From VRUE01 sp963695835 (GTDB taxonomy: Bacteria; Actinomycetota; Thermoleophilia; Solirubrobacterales; 70-9), in assembly GCA_963695835.1 (NCBI GenBank), contig CAVOHR010000001.1:744001-808000 (forward strand): a stretch of DNA of 64,000 bases, in the 5' to 3' direction. The notes beneath the pieces were generated by a model. It did no database searches, had not been told where the DNA came from, and was given only the letters and a program-made list of their open reading frames with translations. Positions within the stretch are counted from its first letter, which is position 1. Every line of letters starts with the position of its first letter. The position numbers and the translations under genes are program-made. Positions 49,148 through 57,383 of this stretch are shown one piece after another.

Positions 49148-49627
49148 ATGTCCTCTCGCCCGGCCCCAACGCAGCTGCGACGCCGTGCCGCGCTTGCGCG
49201 CCTGGAGGCCGAAGAGCTGGCCGACGCGGTTTCCGAGTTGCGCTCCGCCTCGCGCTCGAAGTCCGAGTTCGAGCGAGCGGTGGAGCGAGTGGAGGAGCTG
49301 AGCGCTCGGGTTCAGAAGACGCTCGACTTGCCCGGCGGCCTGACGGTTGCCCAGGCAGCCGAGCGGCTGGAGGTGAGCGAGCCGACAGTCCGCAAGTGGC
49401 TCGCCGAGGGGCTGCTGGAACGAGTGGCCGGGCGCAAGCCGGTGGAGATGACCCAGCGCAGCGTGATCGACGTCGAGCGCGTACTGGGCGCCGTTCGCGA
49501 GAGCTACCCGGCCCGGCGCTGGAGCGAAGCCCTGGCCGCCTTCCTGCACGACCGCGACCTGCTCGGGCAGGCCTGGGCGCGTGAGGGCATTGAGCAGCTG
49601 CGCCGCGGCGAACTCGTCGAGCGCTGA
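49148..49627 (+). CDS. HTH-domain antitoxin
   Basis: 159 residues. A coiled N-terminal segment (LARLEAEELADAVSELRSAS) is followed by the helix-turn-helix LTVAQAAERLEVSEPTVRKW then LAEGLLERVAGRKPVEMTQR, an excisionase/MerR-like wing, and a helical C-terminus. It is 14-16 nt before a RelE-like gene and directly after a perfect palindrome, which fits an antitoxin repressing its own operon. Confidence 0.65.
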   Translation: MSSRPAPTQLRRRAALARLEAEELADAVSELRSASRSKSEFERAVERVEELSARVQKTLDLPGGLTVAQAAERLEVSEPTVRKWLAEGLLERVAGRKPVEMTQRSVIDVERVLGAVRESYPARRWSEALAAFLHDRDLLGQAWAREGIEQLRRGELVER

Positions 49628-49643
49628 ATAAGGTCCCGCTGTG

Positions 49644-50084
49644 ATGGCGGGCAAGGACTTCGCGGTGCGGGCGACGCCGGCGGCGGCGGCCGCGATCGAC
49701 GGACTGCGTGGCAGGGCGCGCAAGAGCTACGAGGCTTTCGAGGACGAACTGCGAAAACAGGGCTGCAAGGTCGCCGGCTACCGGTTGCTCGCCGAGGACG
49801 GCGAGTACTCGGAGTACTGCTGCAAGCGGCTGGTCGAAGATTGGCGGGTGATCGTCACCTTCGAGCCCGGAGTCGCCATCGTCGTCGCAGTTGGCCGTCA
49901 CGATGATCGCGCCTTCTACGCCGACCTTGCGATGACGATTGAGGTCGGCCCGATCGGCCAGCGACGTAAGGAGAAGCCGGACTGCTGCGGACAGGGCGGC
50001 TGGCCGAGCATCGGCTCTGTGCCCGTCGGGCGGAAGGGCGGCGAGAGGGCAAAAAGAAACCCGGCCCGCGAAGGGGCCGGGTGA
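49644..50084 (+). CDS. RelE-like toxin
   Basis: 146 residues. RKSYEAFEDELRKQGCKVAG, then YRLLAEDGEYSEYCCKRLVE and DWRVIVTFEPGVAIVVAVGR, HDDRAFYADLA follow the ParE/RelE order (helical hairpin, then a beta-sheet ending in VGRHDD). The C-terminal about 35 residues after that are low complexity and overlap the terminator hairpin, so the ancestral end was probably earlier. A GTG three bases upstream is also in frame. Confidence 0.65.
   Translation: MAGKDFAVRATPAAAAAIDGLRGRARKSYEAFEDELRKQGCKVAGYRLLAEDGEYSEYCCKRLVEDWRVIVTFEPGVAIVVAVGRHDDRAFYADLAMTIEVGPIGQRRKEKPDCCGQGGWPSIGSVPVGRKGGERAKRNPAREGAG
50060..50081 (+). terminator. Hairpin at the end of the toxin gene
   Basis: CCCGGCCC (50060-50067) and GGGCCGGG (50074-50081) pair perfectly around 6 nt, overlapping the last codons of the toxin frame. 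There is no T run. Confidence 0.5.
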
Positions 50085-50125
50085 GTGAACGCAGCATAGT
50101 CGCTGGAGCCGCAGTGGTCGATCCA

Positions 50126-50143
50126 TTGGGCACTGGTGCCCAA
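50126..50143. repeat. Island inverted repeat, island 2 copy
   Basis: TTGGGCAC (50126-50133) and GTGCCCAA (50136-50143) pair perfectly around 2 nt, 138 nt before the att copy. TTGGGCACT also begins the repeats at 33643 and 34715 in island 1. Confidence 0.6.
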
Positions 50144-50263
50144 ACGGCGTCGAATCGGACGCAATTTACGGCTATTCCGAAAGCCGCGGCCGAGTCGCCG
50201 GCGCCGGCCTCAATCCCCATCAAATAGCGAAATCTGGCCGTTCGGAGGCTCCTCCAAGTCGCT

Positions 50264-50305
50264 CCTGTCACGCCGGAGGTCGCGGGTTCGAGTCCCGTCG
50301 CTCCC
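50264..50305 (+). repeat. attR: exact copy of the tRNA-Asp 3' end
   Basis: All 42 bases are identical to 41625-41666, from the anticodon stem to the end of the acceptor stem. The 5' half of the tRNA is missing. Confidence 0.92.
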
Positions 50306-50507
50306 ATTTTGAGGTCTTCACCTTTGACCTCCACCTATCTTCACGTTTGAACCGGACGAACCGCGATTCGCGGTGGCGTCCGATGTCCATCGACTCCTCC
50401 GGGAGCGGCCATTCAACTTCCCCGCCCACGGCCACCGTTTCTCCCCACCGGTGGCCATCGGTTCTCCCCACGCTTTCTCCCTCGGCGACCGTCCCGGCGA
50501 GGCGAAG

Positions 50508-52010
50508 TCAGGTCGGCGCGCTTGCCGCGCCGATCAGGTCGTCCGCGGTCCGGCGCCGCCTGCGCCGCTTGGGCGCCAGCCCTTCGGCGGCACGCCGCTC
50601 ATCCTCGGCCTGGCGAGCCGCGAAGGCGTCGGCGACGCGCAGGTTGCGGGCGACGAAGACGCTGGCGGCGAACAGCGCGATCGGCGCCAGACCCGTCAAC
50701 CGGCACCAGCCCTTTGAGATGTCGTTGGAGGCCGGGTCCTTGACCGTGGCGTAGGCGCGCTCGGCGGCGGAGCGCCGCGCGTAGGAGCGGCGGTGCTCCG
50801 CAGAGGGGTAGTCGTGTTTCTGTGCGGTCTTGGCGTTGACCGAGGCAGGCACCGTGATCGTGCGCTGGGCGCAGCAGGTAGGCGGGTGCTCGGGCGGGGA
50901 GATGACCTCCGGACGGGTGTGGCCGAGCTGCATCGACTCAGGCCGCAAGGGGCAGCGCAGCTTGCCCTGGGCGGCGGGGCAGCCGACGCGGTGGTAGCCG
51001 TCTGCGTCATAGCCCGCGAGCGGCGCCAGCTTGTGCTTGGCGAGCTCTGCGGCCTTGCGGTCGTGGGCGGCAGTCTCGGCCTCCGTAGCGCCGCGGGCGA
51101 GCGGTCCCAGTTCCAGCAGCGTGGTCGGCGTCGCCGGGCAGTAGAGCGCCCCGTTGGCGAGGGTTGCTCCCATGTGGGTTCCCTTCGGCCCACGGTCATG
51201 GGGATGCAGGTCCTGGACGAGATTTGCCCCCAGGCGCCGCAGCGGCAGCGCCCACGTCTCCGCCACCCGGTGGGCATAGCCCGAATCGGCGAGGACGTCG
51301 CCGACCTCGATCCCGGCGGCGGCCATCCGCTCCAGCACCGGCACGAGCGCCGGCGGCGGGTCGACCCCGCAGCTCGTGAGCCCGATGCGGCGCACCAGCT
51401 CCGCGACGGCGGGGCCGCGCTCCTCCTTGACGGCCGTGACGACCTGCAGGTAGTAGCCGTAGAAGGCCTCGTCGCGCTCGCCGGGCGAGTTGCCGCGCCG
51501 GTGTCCCCAGGTGGCCTCGGGGTCAGCGCAGCGCTCGCCGCCCTTCGGCGGTGGGCAGGAGAACGTCTCCAGGTCGGTCCAGTCGACGGCGTAGGAGCTC
51601 GTCTCGGGCTTCCCGCAGAGCTCGACGCTCGCCTCCAGCAGGGCGTCGAGGATCTCCGAGAGCTCCTCGCAGGGCTCCCCGTCGGGCTCGGCCTTGGCCA
51701 GTACCCTCGCCACGAGCCCGAAGGTGCGCTCCACCTGGCGGTAGGTGAGCCGGTGGGGGCCGTCCTTCCACTCGGCGATCACCCCGAGCCGCCTCTGATC
51801 TGCCTGGGGCAGCGCGCAGAGCGCCTCGTGCACCCGGCTCAGGTGCGCGGGGCGCCCGTCGACGGCGACCAAGAGCATCCCCACGAGCAGCGTGCGCACC
51901 GAGAGCTGGCGCCGCCGCGCCCCGACCGGCAGCATCGCCTCGATCCGCGGGGCGATGCCCGAGCGCTCGACGACTCCCTCCAATCGCTCAAGCTTCGCCT
52001 CAGCCTCCAT
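50508..52010 (-). CDS. Transposase (DDE type, actinobacterial module)
   Basis: 500 residues. Candidate catalytic parts are YAVDWTDLETFSCPPPKGGE, GDVLADSGYAHRVAETWALP and the C-terminal RSAAERAYATVKDPASNDIS followed by ALFAASVFVARNLR, which matches transposase-like proteins found with DUF6788 genes. The N-terminal part is helical (RTLLVGMLLVAVDGRPAHLS). The ATG overlaps the end of the recombinase-like gene by 11 nt. It ends with a basic tail (KRRRRRRTADDL). Confidence 0.65.
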   Translation of the reverse strand: MEAEAKLERLEGVVERSGIAPRIEAMLPVGARRRQLSVRTLLVGMLLVAVDGRPAHLSRVHEALCALPQADQRRLGVIAEWKDGPHRLTYRQVERTFGLVARVLAKAEPDGEPCEELSEILDALLEASVELCGKPETSSYAVDWTDLETFSCPPPKGGERCADPEATWGHRRGNSPGERDEAFYGYYLQVVTAVKEERGPAVAELVRRIGLTSCGVDPPPALVPVLERMAAAGIEVGDVLADSGYAHRVAETWALPLRRLGANLVQDLHPHDRGPKGTHMGATLANGALYCPATPTTLLELGPLARGATEAETAAHDRKAAELAKHKLAPLAGYDADGYHRVGCPAAQGKLRCPLRPESMQLGHTRPEVISPPEHPPTCCAQRTITVPASVNAKTAQKHDYPSAEHRRSYARRSAAERAYATVKDPASNDISKGWCRLTGLAPIALFAASVFVARNLRVADAFAARQAEDERRAAEGLAPKRRRRRRTADDLIGAASAPT

Positions 52011-52911
52011 GGCCTCCTCCGAGCAATGCGACGGCGGTCTCCTCCTCGGTCTCGGGCAGCTCGGCCACCAAGTCGCCGAGCCGCTGGGAGCAGCGCAGCC
52101 CGGCCGCGTCCATGAACGCCCGCAGGCCGATCAGCTCGGCGCACTCGCAAAGCCAGCTCGCCCGCAGCCGCCCGGCCTCCAGGCGCGGCAGCGAGGCGTC
52201 CTTGCCAAGCGCGGCGTTCAAGGCGTCGCTGAGGTTGCGCCGCCCCGAGCTCTCGCCGCCGAGCAGGTAGCCCCGCCCGGCGAAGCGGGCGGCTTCCTCC
52301 AGGGGCGAGTGGAAGTGGGCCAGCACAGGCACCGCCCGCTCCCTGCGCCCCGAGACGCAGACCACGAGCCCCCCCGAGCGCCGGATGACGTCGCGCCCGC
52401 GCACGTGGCGAAGCTCGGCCCCGATCAGTCCCGCCCCCGCCCCCAGACAGACAAGCGCGGTGGCGCGCATCCGCCGTGCCTCGGTCGGCTGCGCAGCGGC
52501 GAGGCGCAGGAAGCCCTCGATCTCCGCCTCCCCGTAGGGGGACTTGGCGCGCTCGCGCGGCAGCGGCGCCAGCTGCGGGGAGGGATGAGCCCGATGGACA
52601 CGGGCCAGCGCCCGCAGGTTGGTGCGCAGGGTGCGTCGCGTCGCCGCGGAGACCGCCGGGCAACCCGTGAGGACGAAGCGCTCGATCGTCGCCTCCGCCA
52701 GCAGCGCCTCGGCGGAGAGCTCCATCCCCACCGACTTGCCGAAGGCGGCCAGCCGCCCGGCGGCGTAGAGCAGCGCCTTGGCCCGTTCGCGCCGGCGCGG
52801 AGCAGCCCGCCTCACCGCCGCACGGGCGAAGGCCCCCGCCTCGGGGGAGAGCGAGGCGGGGGCGTAGGCGGCGATCGCCGCTGCTGCGAGGTCGCCCTCT
52901 CGGGGACTCAT
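52000..52911 (-). CDS. Tyrosine-recombinase-like protein lacking clear catalytic residues
   Basis: 303 residues. An N-terminal SAM-like DNA-binding part and a catalytic-domain-like part with ALVCLGAGAGLIGAELRHVR and GRDVIRRSGGLVVCVSGRRE align with integrases, but the Arg of the usual GLR-SE motif is absent, no HxxR is seen and no C-terminal Tyr is evident. It may be a DNA-binding helper of the transposase. ATG 52911 is preferred; the palindrome lies 5 nt upstream. Confidence 0.6.
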   Translation of the reverse strand: MSPREGDLAAAAIAAYAPASLSPEAGAFARAAVRRAAPRRRERAKALLYAAGRLAAFGKSVGMELSAEALLAEATIERFVLTGCPAVSAATRRTLRTNLRALARVHRAHPSPQLAPLPRERAKSPYGEAEIEGFLRLAAAQPTEARRMRATALVCLGAGAGLIGAELRHVRGRDVIRRSGGLVVCVSGRRERAVPVLAHFHSPLEEAARFAGRGYLLGGESSGRRNLSDALNAALGKDASLPRLEAGRLRASWLCECAELIGLRAFMDAAGLRCSQRLGDLVAELPETEEETAVALLGGGHGG

Positions 52912-52915
52912 GGTA

Positions 52916-52939
52916 TCCGACAGTAGAATTACTATCGGA
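52916..52939. promoter_or_regulatory. Near-perfect palindrome between divergent module genes
   Basis: TCCGACAGTA (52916-52925) and TACTATCGGA (52930-52939) pair at 9 of 10 positions around 4 nt. It sits between the divergent starts of the recombinase-like and DUF6788 genes and probably controls both. Confidence 0.5.
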
Positions 52940-52967
52940 CAGACCGACGTAGGATCGCAAGTCACCC

Positions 52968-53333
52968 ATGAACGAGAGCCCCGAGGCCCGCCTGCGCGCG
53001 CTCGCCGCCGAGCTCGCCGAGATCGACTTCGCCCTGCCGGGGACGATCAACGTGGCGATGAACCGCTGCGGCAAGCCCAACTGCGCCTGCAAGGCCGACC
53101 CGCCCAAGCTGCACGGCCCCTACGTCACCTGGACGCGCAAGGTCGAGGGCAAGACCGTCACCCGCCGCCTCTCAGCCGAGCAGCTGGAGCGCTATCGCCC
53201 TTGGTTTGAGAACCGCAGGCGCCTGCGCGCGCTCACTGCCGAGCTCGAGGCGCTCTCCCTCGAGGTCGCCGAGCAGGCCGAGGGCTGGGCGCCTGCCGAG
53301 CCGCGCCGTCGCGGCGAACGACGCGGCCGCTGA
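52968..53333 (+). CDS. DUF6788-like protein of the transposition module
   Basis: 121 residues. ALPGTINVAMNRCGKPNCAC followed by KADPPKLHGPYVTWTRKVEG and LERYRPWFENRRRLRAL is the DUF6788 pattern, with a CxxxxCxC zinc-like cluster and coiled ends. These proteins accompany actinobacterial transposases; a role in DNA binding is inferred. ATG start, divergent from the other two module genes. Confidence 0.75.
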   Translation: MNESPEARLRALAAELAEIDFALPGTINVAMNRCGKPNCACKADPPKLHGPYVTWTRKVEGKTVTRRLSAEQLERYRPWFENRRRLRALTAELEALSLEVAEQAEGWAPAEPRRRGERRGR

Positions 53334-53360
53334 GCACGCGCCGGTGTGGCCCCGCGCCGC

Positions 53361-55160
53361 TTAACGTGTGGTCGCTGCGAAGACTGTCCGCGGAATCCGC
53401 ATCGGTATGCGGCTGGTGGCAAACGTGAAGACCTCGCTTTTGACACCTGCCGCATTCCCATGCGGTTTGCTGCGTTTTTTGCGGGATTGACCACCCCCAC
53501 CCTTGTCCCCGCGATTGCCACCCGTGCGTAGCTGGGCGACCTCGTCGGCGAGCTGGAAGTAGCGCAGGAACGGCTCGCGCGGCTTGACCGCGACGATCCG
53601 GCCCTCGTCCTGCCAGACGCGGTCGAAGAGCGAGGCGATCAGCTTGCGCCGCTCGGCGGCCTTCGGCTCGACCTCCCAGAAGCGGGCGAAGTCGCGCAGG
53701 ATCGCGTCGGCGCGCTCGATCTGGGGGTCGAGCGGCGGGCCGATCCGCTCCAGCTCCTCCGCGATCGCCTGGCAGCGCATCTCGTATTCGTCTTTGGTCA
53801 GGTCGCCCATTACATAGAGCTCGCGCAGTCTCTCGTGCTGGCCGCCGAGCTCCTTGCGGCGCGCGCCGTCGCCGCCCTCACGCTTGGCGGCTTGGCGCAG
53901 CGAGGCGAGCACCACGGCCCGCAGCTCCTCGTCGGGCTGGAAGCCGCGCAGCCACTCGACGATCTGCGCCTCCAACGGTTCGGCCTTGGTGATCGGCTGC
54001 TCGCAATCGCCGCCGTAGCGGCGGGTCGAGCACATGTAGCGGCGCACCTGTGGAGTCGAGCCCTTCTGACCGTGCATGCGGGCGTCGCAGCGCTCGCAGT
54101 AGAGGAGCTTGCGCAGCAGGTACTCCTCCGAGGGCCGGCCCGGTTTAACGACCCGCGCCCGCCAGGTCCGCATCTGCTGGACCCGGTCGAACAGCTCCTC
54201 GGAGACGAGCGGCTCGTGCAGCCCCTTGATCGAGCGGTCCTTGCTGCGCATGCCCGTGACAAAGCCGCAGTAGGCGGCGTTCAAGAGCATGTCCCGCACG
54301 GTGTCCTTCCCGAAAGCTCGCCCGCGGCTCGTTCGTGCGCCCTTGGCATTGAGCCAGGCGGCCATCGTGCGGTCGGATTCCTGCCCGGTCGAGTAGCGCT
54401 CGAACAGCTCGCGCACCATCGGCGCCCGCTCGGAATCGGGGACGGCGATGCCGGAGTCGGGGTCGCGCACGTAGCCCCAGGGGAGCTGGCCGAGGAGGTG
54501 GCCCTGGCGGGCCTTCTCGCGCAGCCCGGTGCGGGTCCAGAAGGAGAGCGAGACCGAGTAGTACTCGTCGAACATCTCGTGGATCGACTCGGCGAGGAAG
54601 GCCGAGGGGTCGGTCGGATCCTCGCCCATCGGCTGGGTGACCGAGACGACGCGAATGCCGAGCCGCTCGCGCAGCAGCTGCTTGTAGCGACGGGCCTCGA
54701 CCTGGTTTCGGGCGAAGCGGGAGGTGTGGTAGACGAGGACGACGTCGAAGCGCTGCTGGGCGGCGTCGGACATCAGCCGCTGGAACTGCGGCCGGGCGTC
54801 GGCCTTGCGCCAGCCGGAATGGAAGTCGGAGTACTCCTCACCCAGCGCGAGGCCGTTCTCGGCGGCGAACTTGCGGATCTGCTCGCGCTGGGCGTCGGGC
54901 GAGAAGCCTTGGCCCTGCTCCTCGGTCGACTCGCGGATGTAGGCGACCGCGCGCGGTAGCGGCGTCTCAGTCTCCGTCGCCGGCACTTTGCCTTCCGCGT
55001 CGCAGCCACCAGTCGCAGAACCAGCGCGCGAACGCCTCGATCTCGGGGTGGAGTGGGGAGTTGTCGCCATGATCGCCTCCTCGGTTCGTGGTCCGCCCGG
55101 GTCGTCGGCCGCTGCCCGCCCGCGATCCCGGCTCCGTCGTCCGGACATGTCTAGCTCCAC
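53361..55160 (-). CDS. Large serine recombinase
   Basis: About 570-599 residues. The resolvase domain has AVAYIRESTEEQGQGFSPDA with the catalytic Ser, DVVLVYHTSRFARNQVEARR, and the Arg-rich helix. The recombinase domain (RTMAAWLNAKGARTSRGRAF), the zinc ribbon (CERCDARMHGQKGSTPQVRR, then MCSTRR and C) and a coiled coil follow, as in phiC31-like integrases. Starts at GTG 55160, ATG 55148 or ATG 55070 are possible. The last about 25 codons cross the GAGGTCTTCAC repeat and may be foreign. It is presumably the integrase of the element that includes the operon upstream. Confidence 0.88.
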   Translation of the reverse strand: MELDMSGRRSRDRGRAAADDPGGPRTEEAIMATTPHSTPRSRRSRAGSATGGCDAEGKVPATETETPLPRAVAYIRESTEEQGQGFSPDAQREQIRKFAAENGLALGEEYSDFHSGWRKADARPQFQRLMSDAAQQRFDVVLVYHTSRFARNQVEARRYKQLLRERLGIRVVSVTQPMGEDPTDPSAFLAESIHEMFDEYYSVSLSFWTRTGLREKARQGHLLGQLPWGYVRDPDSGIAVPDSERAPMVRELFERYSTGQESDRTMAAWLNAKGARTSRGRAFGKDTVRDMLLNAAYCGFVTGMRSKDRSIKGLHEPLVSEELFDRVQQMRTWRARVVKPGRPSEEYLLRKLLYCERCDARMHGQKGSTPQVRRYMCSTRRYGGDCEQPITKAEPLEAQIVEWLRGFQPDEELRAVVLASLRQAAKREGGDGARRKELGGQHERLRELYVMGDLTKDEYEMRCQAIAEELERIGPPLDPQIERADAILRDFARFWEVEPKAAERRKLIASLFDRVWQDEGRIVAVKPREPFLRYFQLADEVAQLRTGGNRGDKGGGGQSRKKRSKPHGNAAGVKSEVFTFATSRIPMRIPRTVFAATTR

Positions 55161-55220
55161 GCGCCTGAGATCTCAATAGGGTCGGCCGGTCGGCCTGCGG
55201 GGACGGGCGGGAGGCGCCGG

Positions 55221-56124
55221 TCATCGCTGCTCCCCCTCGGCCTGTCGGCCCTCACCGCCGAGCCAATCGACCGCGCGTCCCGGGTCACGGACGCCACGGA
55301 AGATCGGCGCGAAGGGTCCCTGCGTCCACAGGTCCTCCAGCAGGCAAATCGAGATCGACACCCTTGCGCGCGACACGCGGGGATCGCTTCGCAGCAGCGC
55401 GAGCACCGTGGAGCGACGGCGCTCGAGCGCCGCCCGTCCTCCGCCCGCCAGCACGCAGTGGACCGGCGGGAAGAGCGGGTAGAGCGAGCGCCACAGCGGT
55501 TCTCCGCCCTTCCTCGCCCGAGCCCCGTGCAGCTCCGCGTAGCGGGCCAGCTCGCCGGCGAGCCGGTCGACCGAGAGCGTTGCCCGGTCGAGCTCGAGGA
55601 AGCGCTGCTCGATCGCTACGCCCTGCTCGGCGACGCGCAGGTAGGTGAGGATTGCGTCAGCGATCAGCGTGCGCCGTCGCCGTCCCCGCCCGCGCGAGAG
55701 GAGGTGGGAGACCTCGTGGTGCCAGGCGAAGGGGCCGAAATCATCGCCGCGCGCCCGCGCGTCTTGCAGAAAGCAGATCATGGCGTCGTTGACCGCCAGC
55801 GTGTGGGCCTGTAGCGGCCCGGCCGCTCCCTCGGTGCCGATCAGGCGCGGTTCGCCGTGCAGCACCCCGGCTTCCCGCGCCAGCCCTCGCGCCCAGCTCG
55901 GTCGCGTGCCAGAGGCGGCCGTGGGAGCGGGGGGACTCCACGTAGCCGACGAGGCCCGCCGTCGAGAGCCGCACGAGCAGGCGCTGCGCCCAGCGCTCGC
56001 TGTGGCCGGGGAGGTGCAGCACGCGCACCTGCTCGGTGGAGAGCACGCGGTGCTGTGCGAGCGAGGCGGCCACCTCGATCCCCGTCTCGGTGAGGGCGTG
56101 CTTTCGGGTCGCCGGCCCGCTCAT
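55221..56124 (-). pseudogene. Replication-relaxation family protein, frameshifted
   Basis: The N-terminal winged helix (KHALTETGIEVAASLAQHRV, LSTEQVRVLHLPGHSERWAQ, HGRLWHATELGAR) reads in one frame from ATG 56124; the rest (LAREAGVLHGEPRLIGTEG, HTLAVNDAMICFLQDARARG, LIADAILTYLRV) reads in another down to 55221. The frames join at the CCC run 55884-55886; removing one base gives a continuous Replic_Relax (PF13814) protein of about 300 residues. These proteins are found on mobile elements and may act as replication initiators or relaxases. Confidence 0.7.
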
Positions 56125-56360
56125 TGCCCCTGCCTCGCGCTGCCCGGCACCCAGAGCCCGCTTTCCTCGCCCGTCGCTTCGCCCGCACCCGCCAGGGGCG
56201 AGTCGGGGGAGGGGGGCGTCGCCGGGTCGCCGGCACTACCCGCGTCGCCGGGTCTCTCCAACTCGGCCAGGATGCGCTCGTCGAGTCCCTCCAGGTGCCG
56301 CAAAGCGGTGGCCAGGGCCTTGAAGGGAAGGGGAGTGCTGGATCGCGATCCGGCAGTCAT
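56121..56360 (-). CDS. Small hypothetical protein of the mobile operon
   Basis: 79 residues. A short helical part (TPLPFKALATALRHLEGLDE) is followed by a Pro/Gly-rich tail. No family is recognised. Both ends overlap neighbours by 4 nt, which argues that it is translated. Confidence 0.45.
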   Translation of the reverse strand: MTAGSRSSTPLPFKALATALRHLEGLDERILAELERPGDAGSAGDPATPPSPDSPLAGAGEATGEESGLWVPGSARQGQ

Positions 56361-56734
56361 CGGCCAGCCCGGGCCTCGGCCGGGGCAGGACGATCCCCCG
56401 AGGCCTCCTCGGAACTCGCCGGCGCTTTCCCGTCGGGGTCGATGACCTCCCACGACCCCGGCACGACGATCTCATAGCCCGGCCGCCACTCCATGCCGGC
56501 GATGAGATCGTCGAGCGAGATGCCGAGGCTGCCGGCGATCCGAAGCGCCGTGTCGACCCGTGGCATCCGCGCCCCGCGCTCCAGCAGGCTCACCTCGGTG
56601 CGGTGGATCGAGGCGCGGAAGCTCAACTCCTCCTGGGAGATGTCGGCACGGTCGCGGCAACGAGCCAGGTTCTCGCCGAAGCGGACCTTCATCTCCGGCG
56701 TGGGCGGGGCCGAGGTCGGCCCGCGTGGCGTCAC
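56357..56734 (-). CDS. XRE-family regulator
   Basis: 125 residues. FGENLARCRDRADISQEELS, FRASIHRTEVSLLERGARMP then VDTALRIAGSLGISLDDLI is a complete Cro/CI-type HTH domain. The C-terminal about 45 residues form an extra segment (RPGYEIVVPGSWEVID). The GTG start overlaps the SSB-like stop by 4 nt. It may regulate the operon through the palindromes at 57813-57909. Confidence 0.8.
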   Translation of the reverse strand: MTPRGPTSAPPTPEMKVRFGENLARCRDRADISQEELSFRASIHRTEVSLLERGARMPRVDTALRIAGSLGISLDDLIAGMEWRPGYEIVVPGSWEVIDPDGKAPASSEEASGDRPAPAEARAGR

Positions 56735-57150
56735 TCCCCGCCCCCGATCACGAACAGGTCCGGCTGCTCGGGTGGAGGCCCTGCCTTGACCAACGTGGCG
56801 ACGATCACGCCGCGCCGGCTCGTGTGGCCGTCCTCGATCATCCAGCGGTCGCTGAGCTGGCCGGCGGCGAGGACCGAAGCGCCGCCGTGCAGCTCCTCGA
56901 TCTCTCGCCTTGCCCGATCCCCCGGCACTTCGACCAGGCAGCTCGCCCAGGTCCAGGGCGCCTGCGGGTGGTCGGGGTCGGCGACCGGGAACTCGACTCT
57001 CAGCAGGGTCACGCGCCCGCCCAGCGGGCTGCGCGTCTCCTGGGGCTCGGCAGTGAGCTGCCCGGTGAGGACGGCATGGTTGATCTGCGGTGGGGTCGAG
57101 GCGGGGAACAGGCCCCGCCTATTCCCCGTTCGACTTGACCGGCCGCTCAT
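56731..57150 (-). CDS. SSB-like OB-fold protein
   Basis: 139 residues. INHAVLTGQLTAEPQETRSP then LGGRVTLLRVEFPVADPDHP, TWASCLVEVPGDRARREIEE and ASVLAAGQLSDRW follow the beta-barrel order of single-stranded DNA-binding proteins, without the acidic SSB tail. It probably protects single-stranded DNA of the element. It overlaps both neighbours by 4 nt. Confidence 0.6.
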   Translation of the reverse strand: MSGRSSRTGNRRGLFPASTPPQINHAVLTGQLTAEPQETRSPLGGRVTLLRVEFPVADPDHPQAPWTWASCLVEVPGDRARREIEELHGGASVLAAGQLSDRWMIEDGHTSRRGVIVATLVKAGPPPEQPDLFVIGGGE

Positions 57151-57383
57151 TTCGGTTTTGCCTCGGTGATGGCGAAGGTCCGCGGCCGCTTCTTGACCTG
57201 TCGGACCTTCTTCTCCTTCGCCAGCCGCGCGAGGCAGTTGGCGACCGCGCCGGCCGAGCGTTCGATCCCCTTGCCGATCGCCGTCGCGGTCAGCGGCTCG
57301 TCGTCCTTGTGCTCGGCCATGTAGGCGAGGACGAGGCCGTCCAGCTCCCCGGGGCGCAGGCGCTTGGTCTTCGCCGCGGTCAT
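57147..57383 (-). CDS. Small winged-helix protein
   Basis: 78 residues. LDGLVLAYMAEHKDDEPLTA then TAIGKGIERSAGAVANCLAR, LAKEKKVRQVKKRPRTFAI has the helix-turn-helix and wing of an MarR/ArsR-like module. It probably binds DNA. It overlaps both neighbouring genes by 4 nt. Confidence 0.6.
   Translation of the reverse strand: MTAAKTKRLRPGELDGLVLAYMAEHKDDEPLTATAIGKGIERSAGAVANCLARLAKEKKVRQVKKRPRTFAITEAKPK

Larger units (their letters stand above)
50085..50507. other. Right end of island 2 and left flank of the transposition module
   Basis: No gene. It contains the inverted repeat at 50126-50143, the tRNA-Asp copy at 50264-50305 and the possible terminal repeat GAGGTCTTCAC at 50311-50321. Confidence 0.5.
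50311..53435. mobile_element. Transposition module (transposase, recombinase-like, DUF6788)
   Basis: Three genes typical of one actinobacterial transposition module lie between GAGGTCTTCAC (50311-50321) and its inverted copy (53425-53435), with similar flanking bases (TTTG four positions in line). These may be its terminal repeats; no target duplication is evident and the right copy lies inside the serine recombinase gene, so the boundaries are tentative. Confidence 0.4.

Noticed and set aside
52000..52911. Calling this gene an active tyrosine integrase
   Set aside because: The Arg, HxxR and Tyr catalytic residues are not visible, so only a recombinase-like label is supported.
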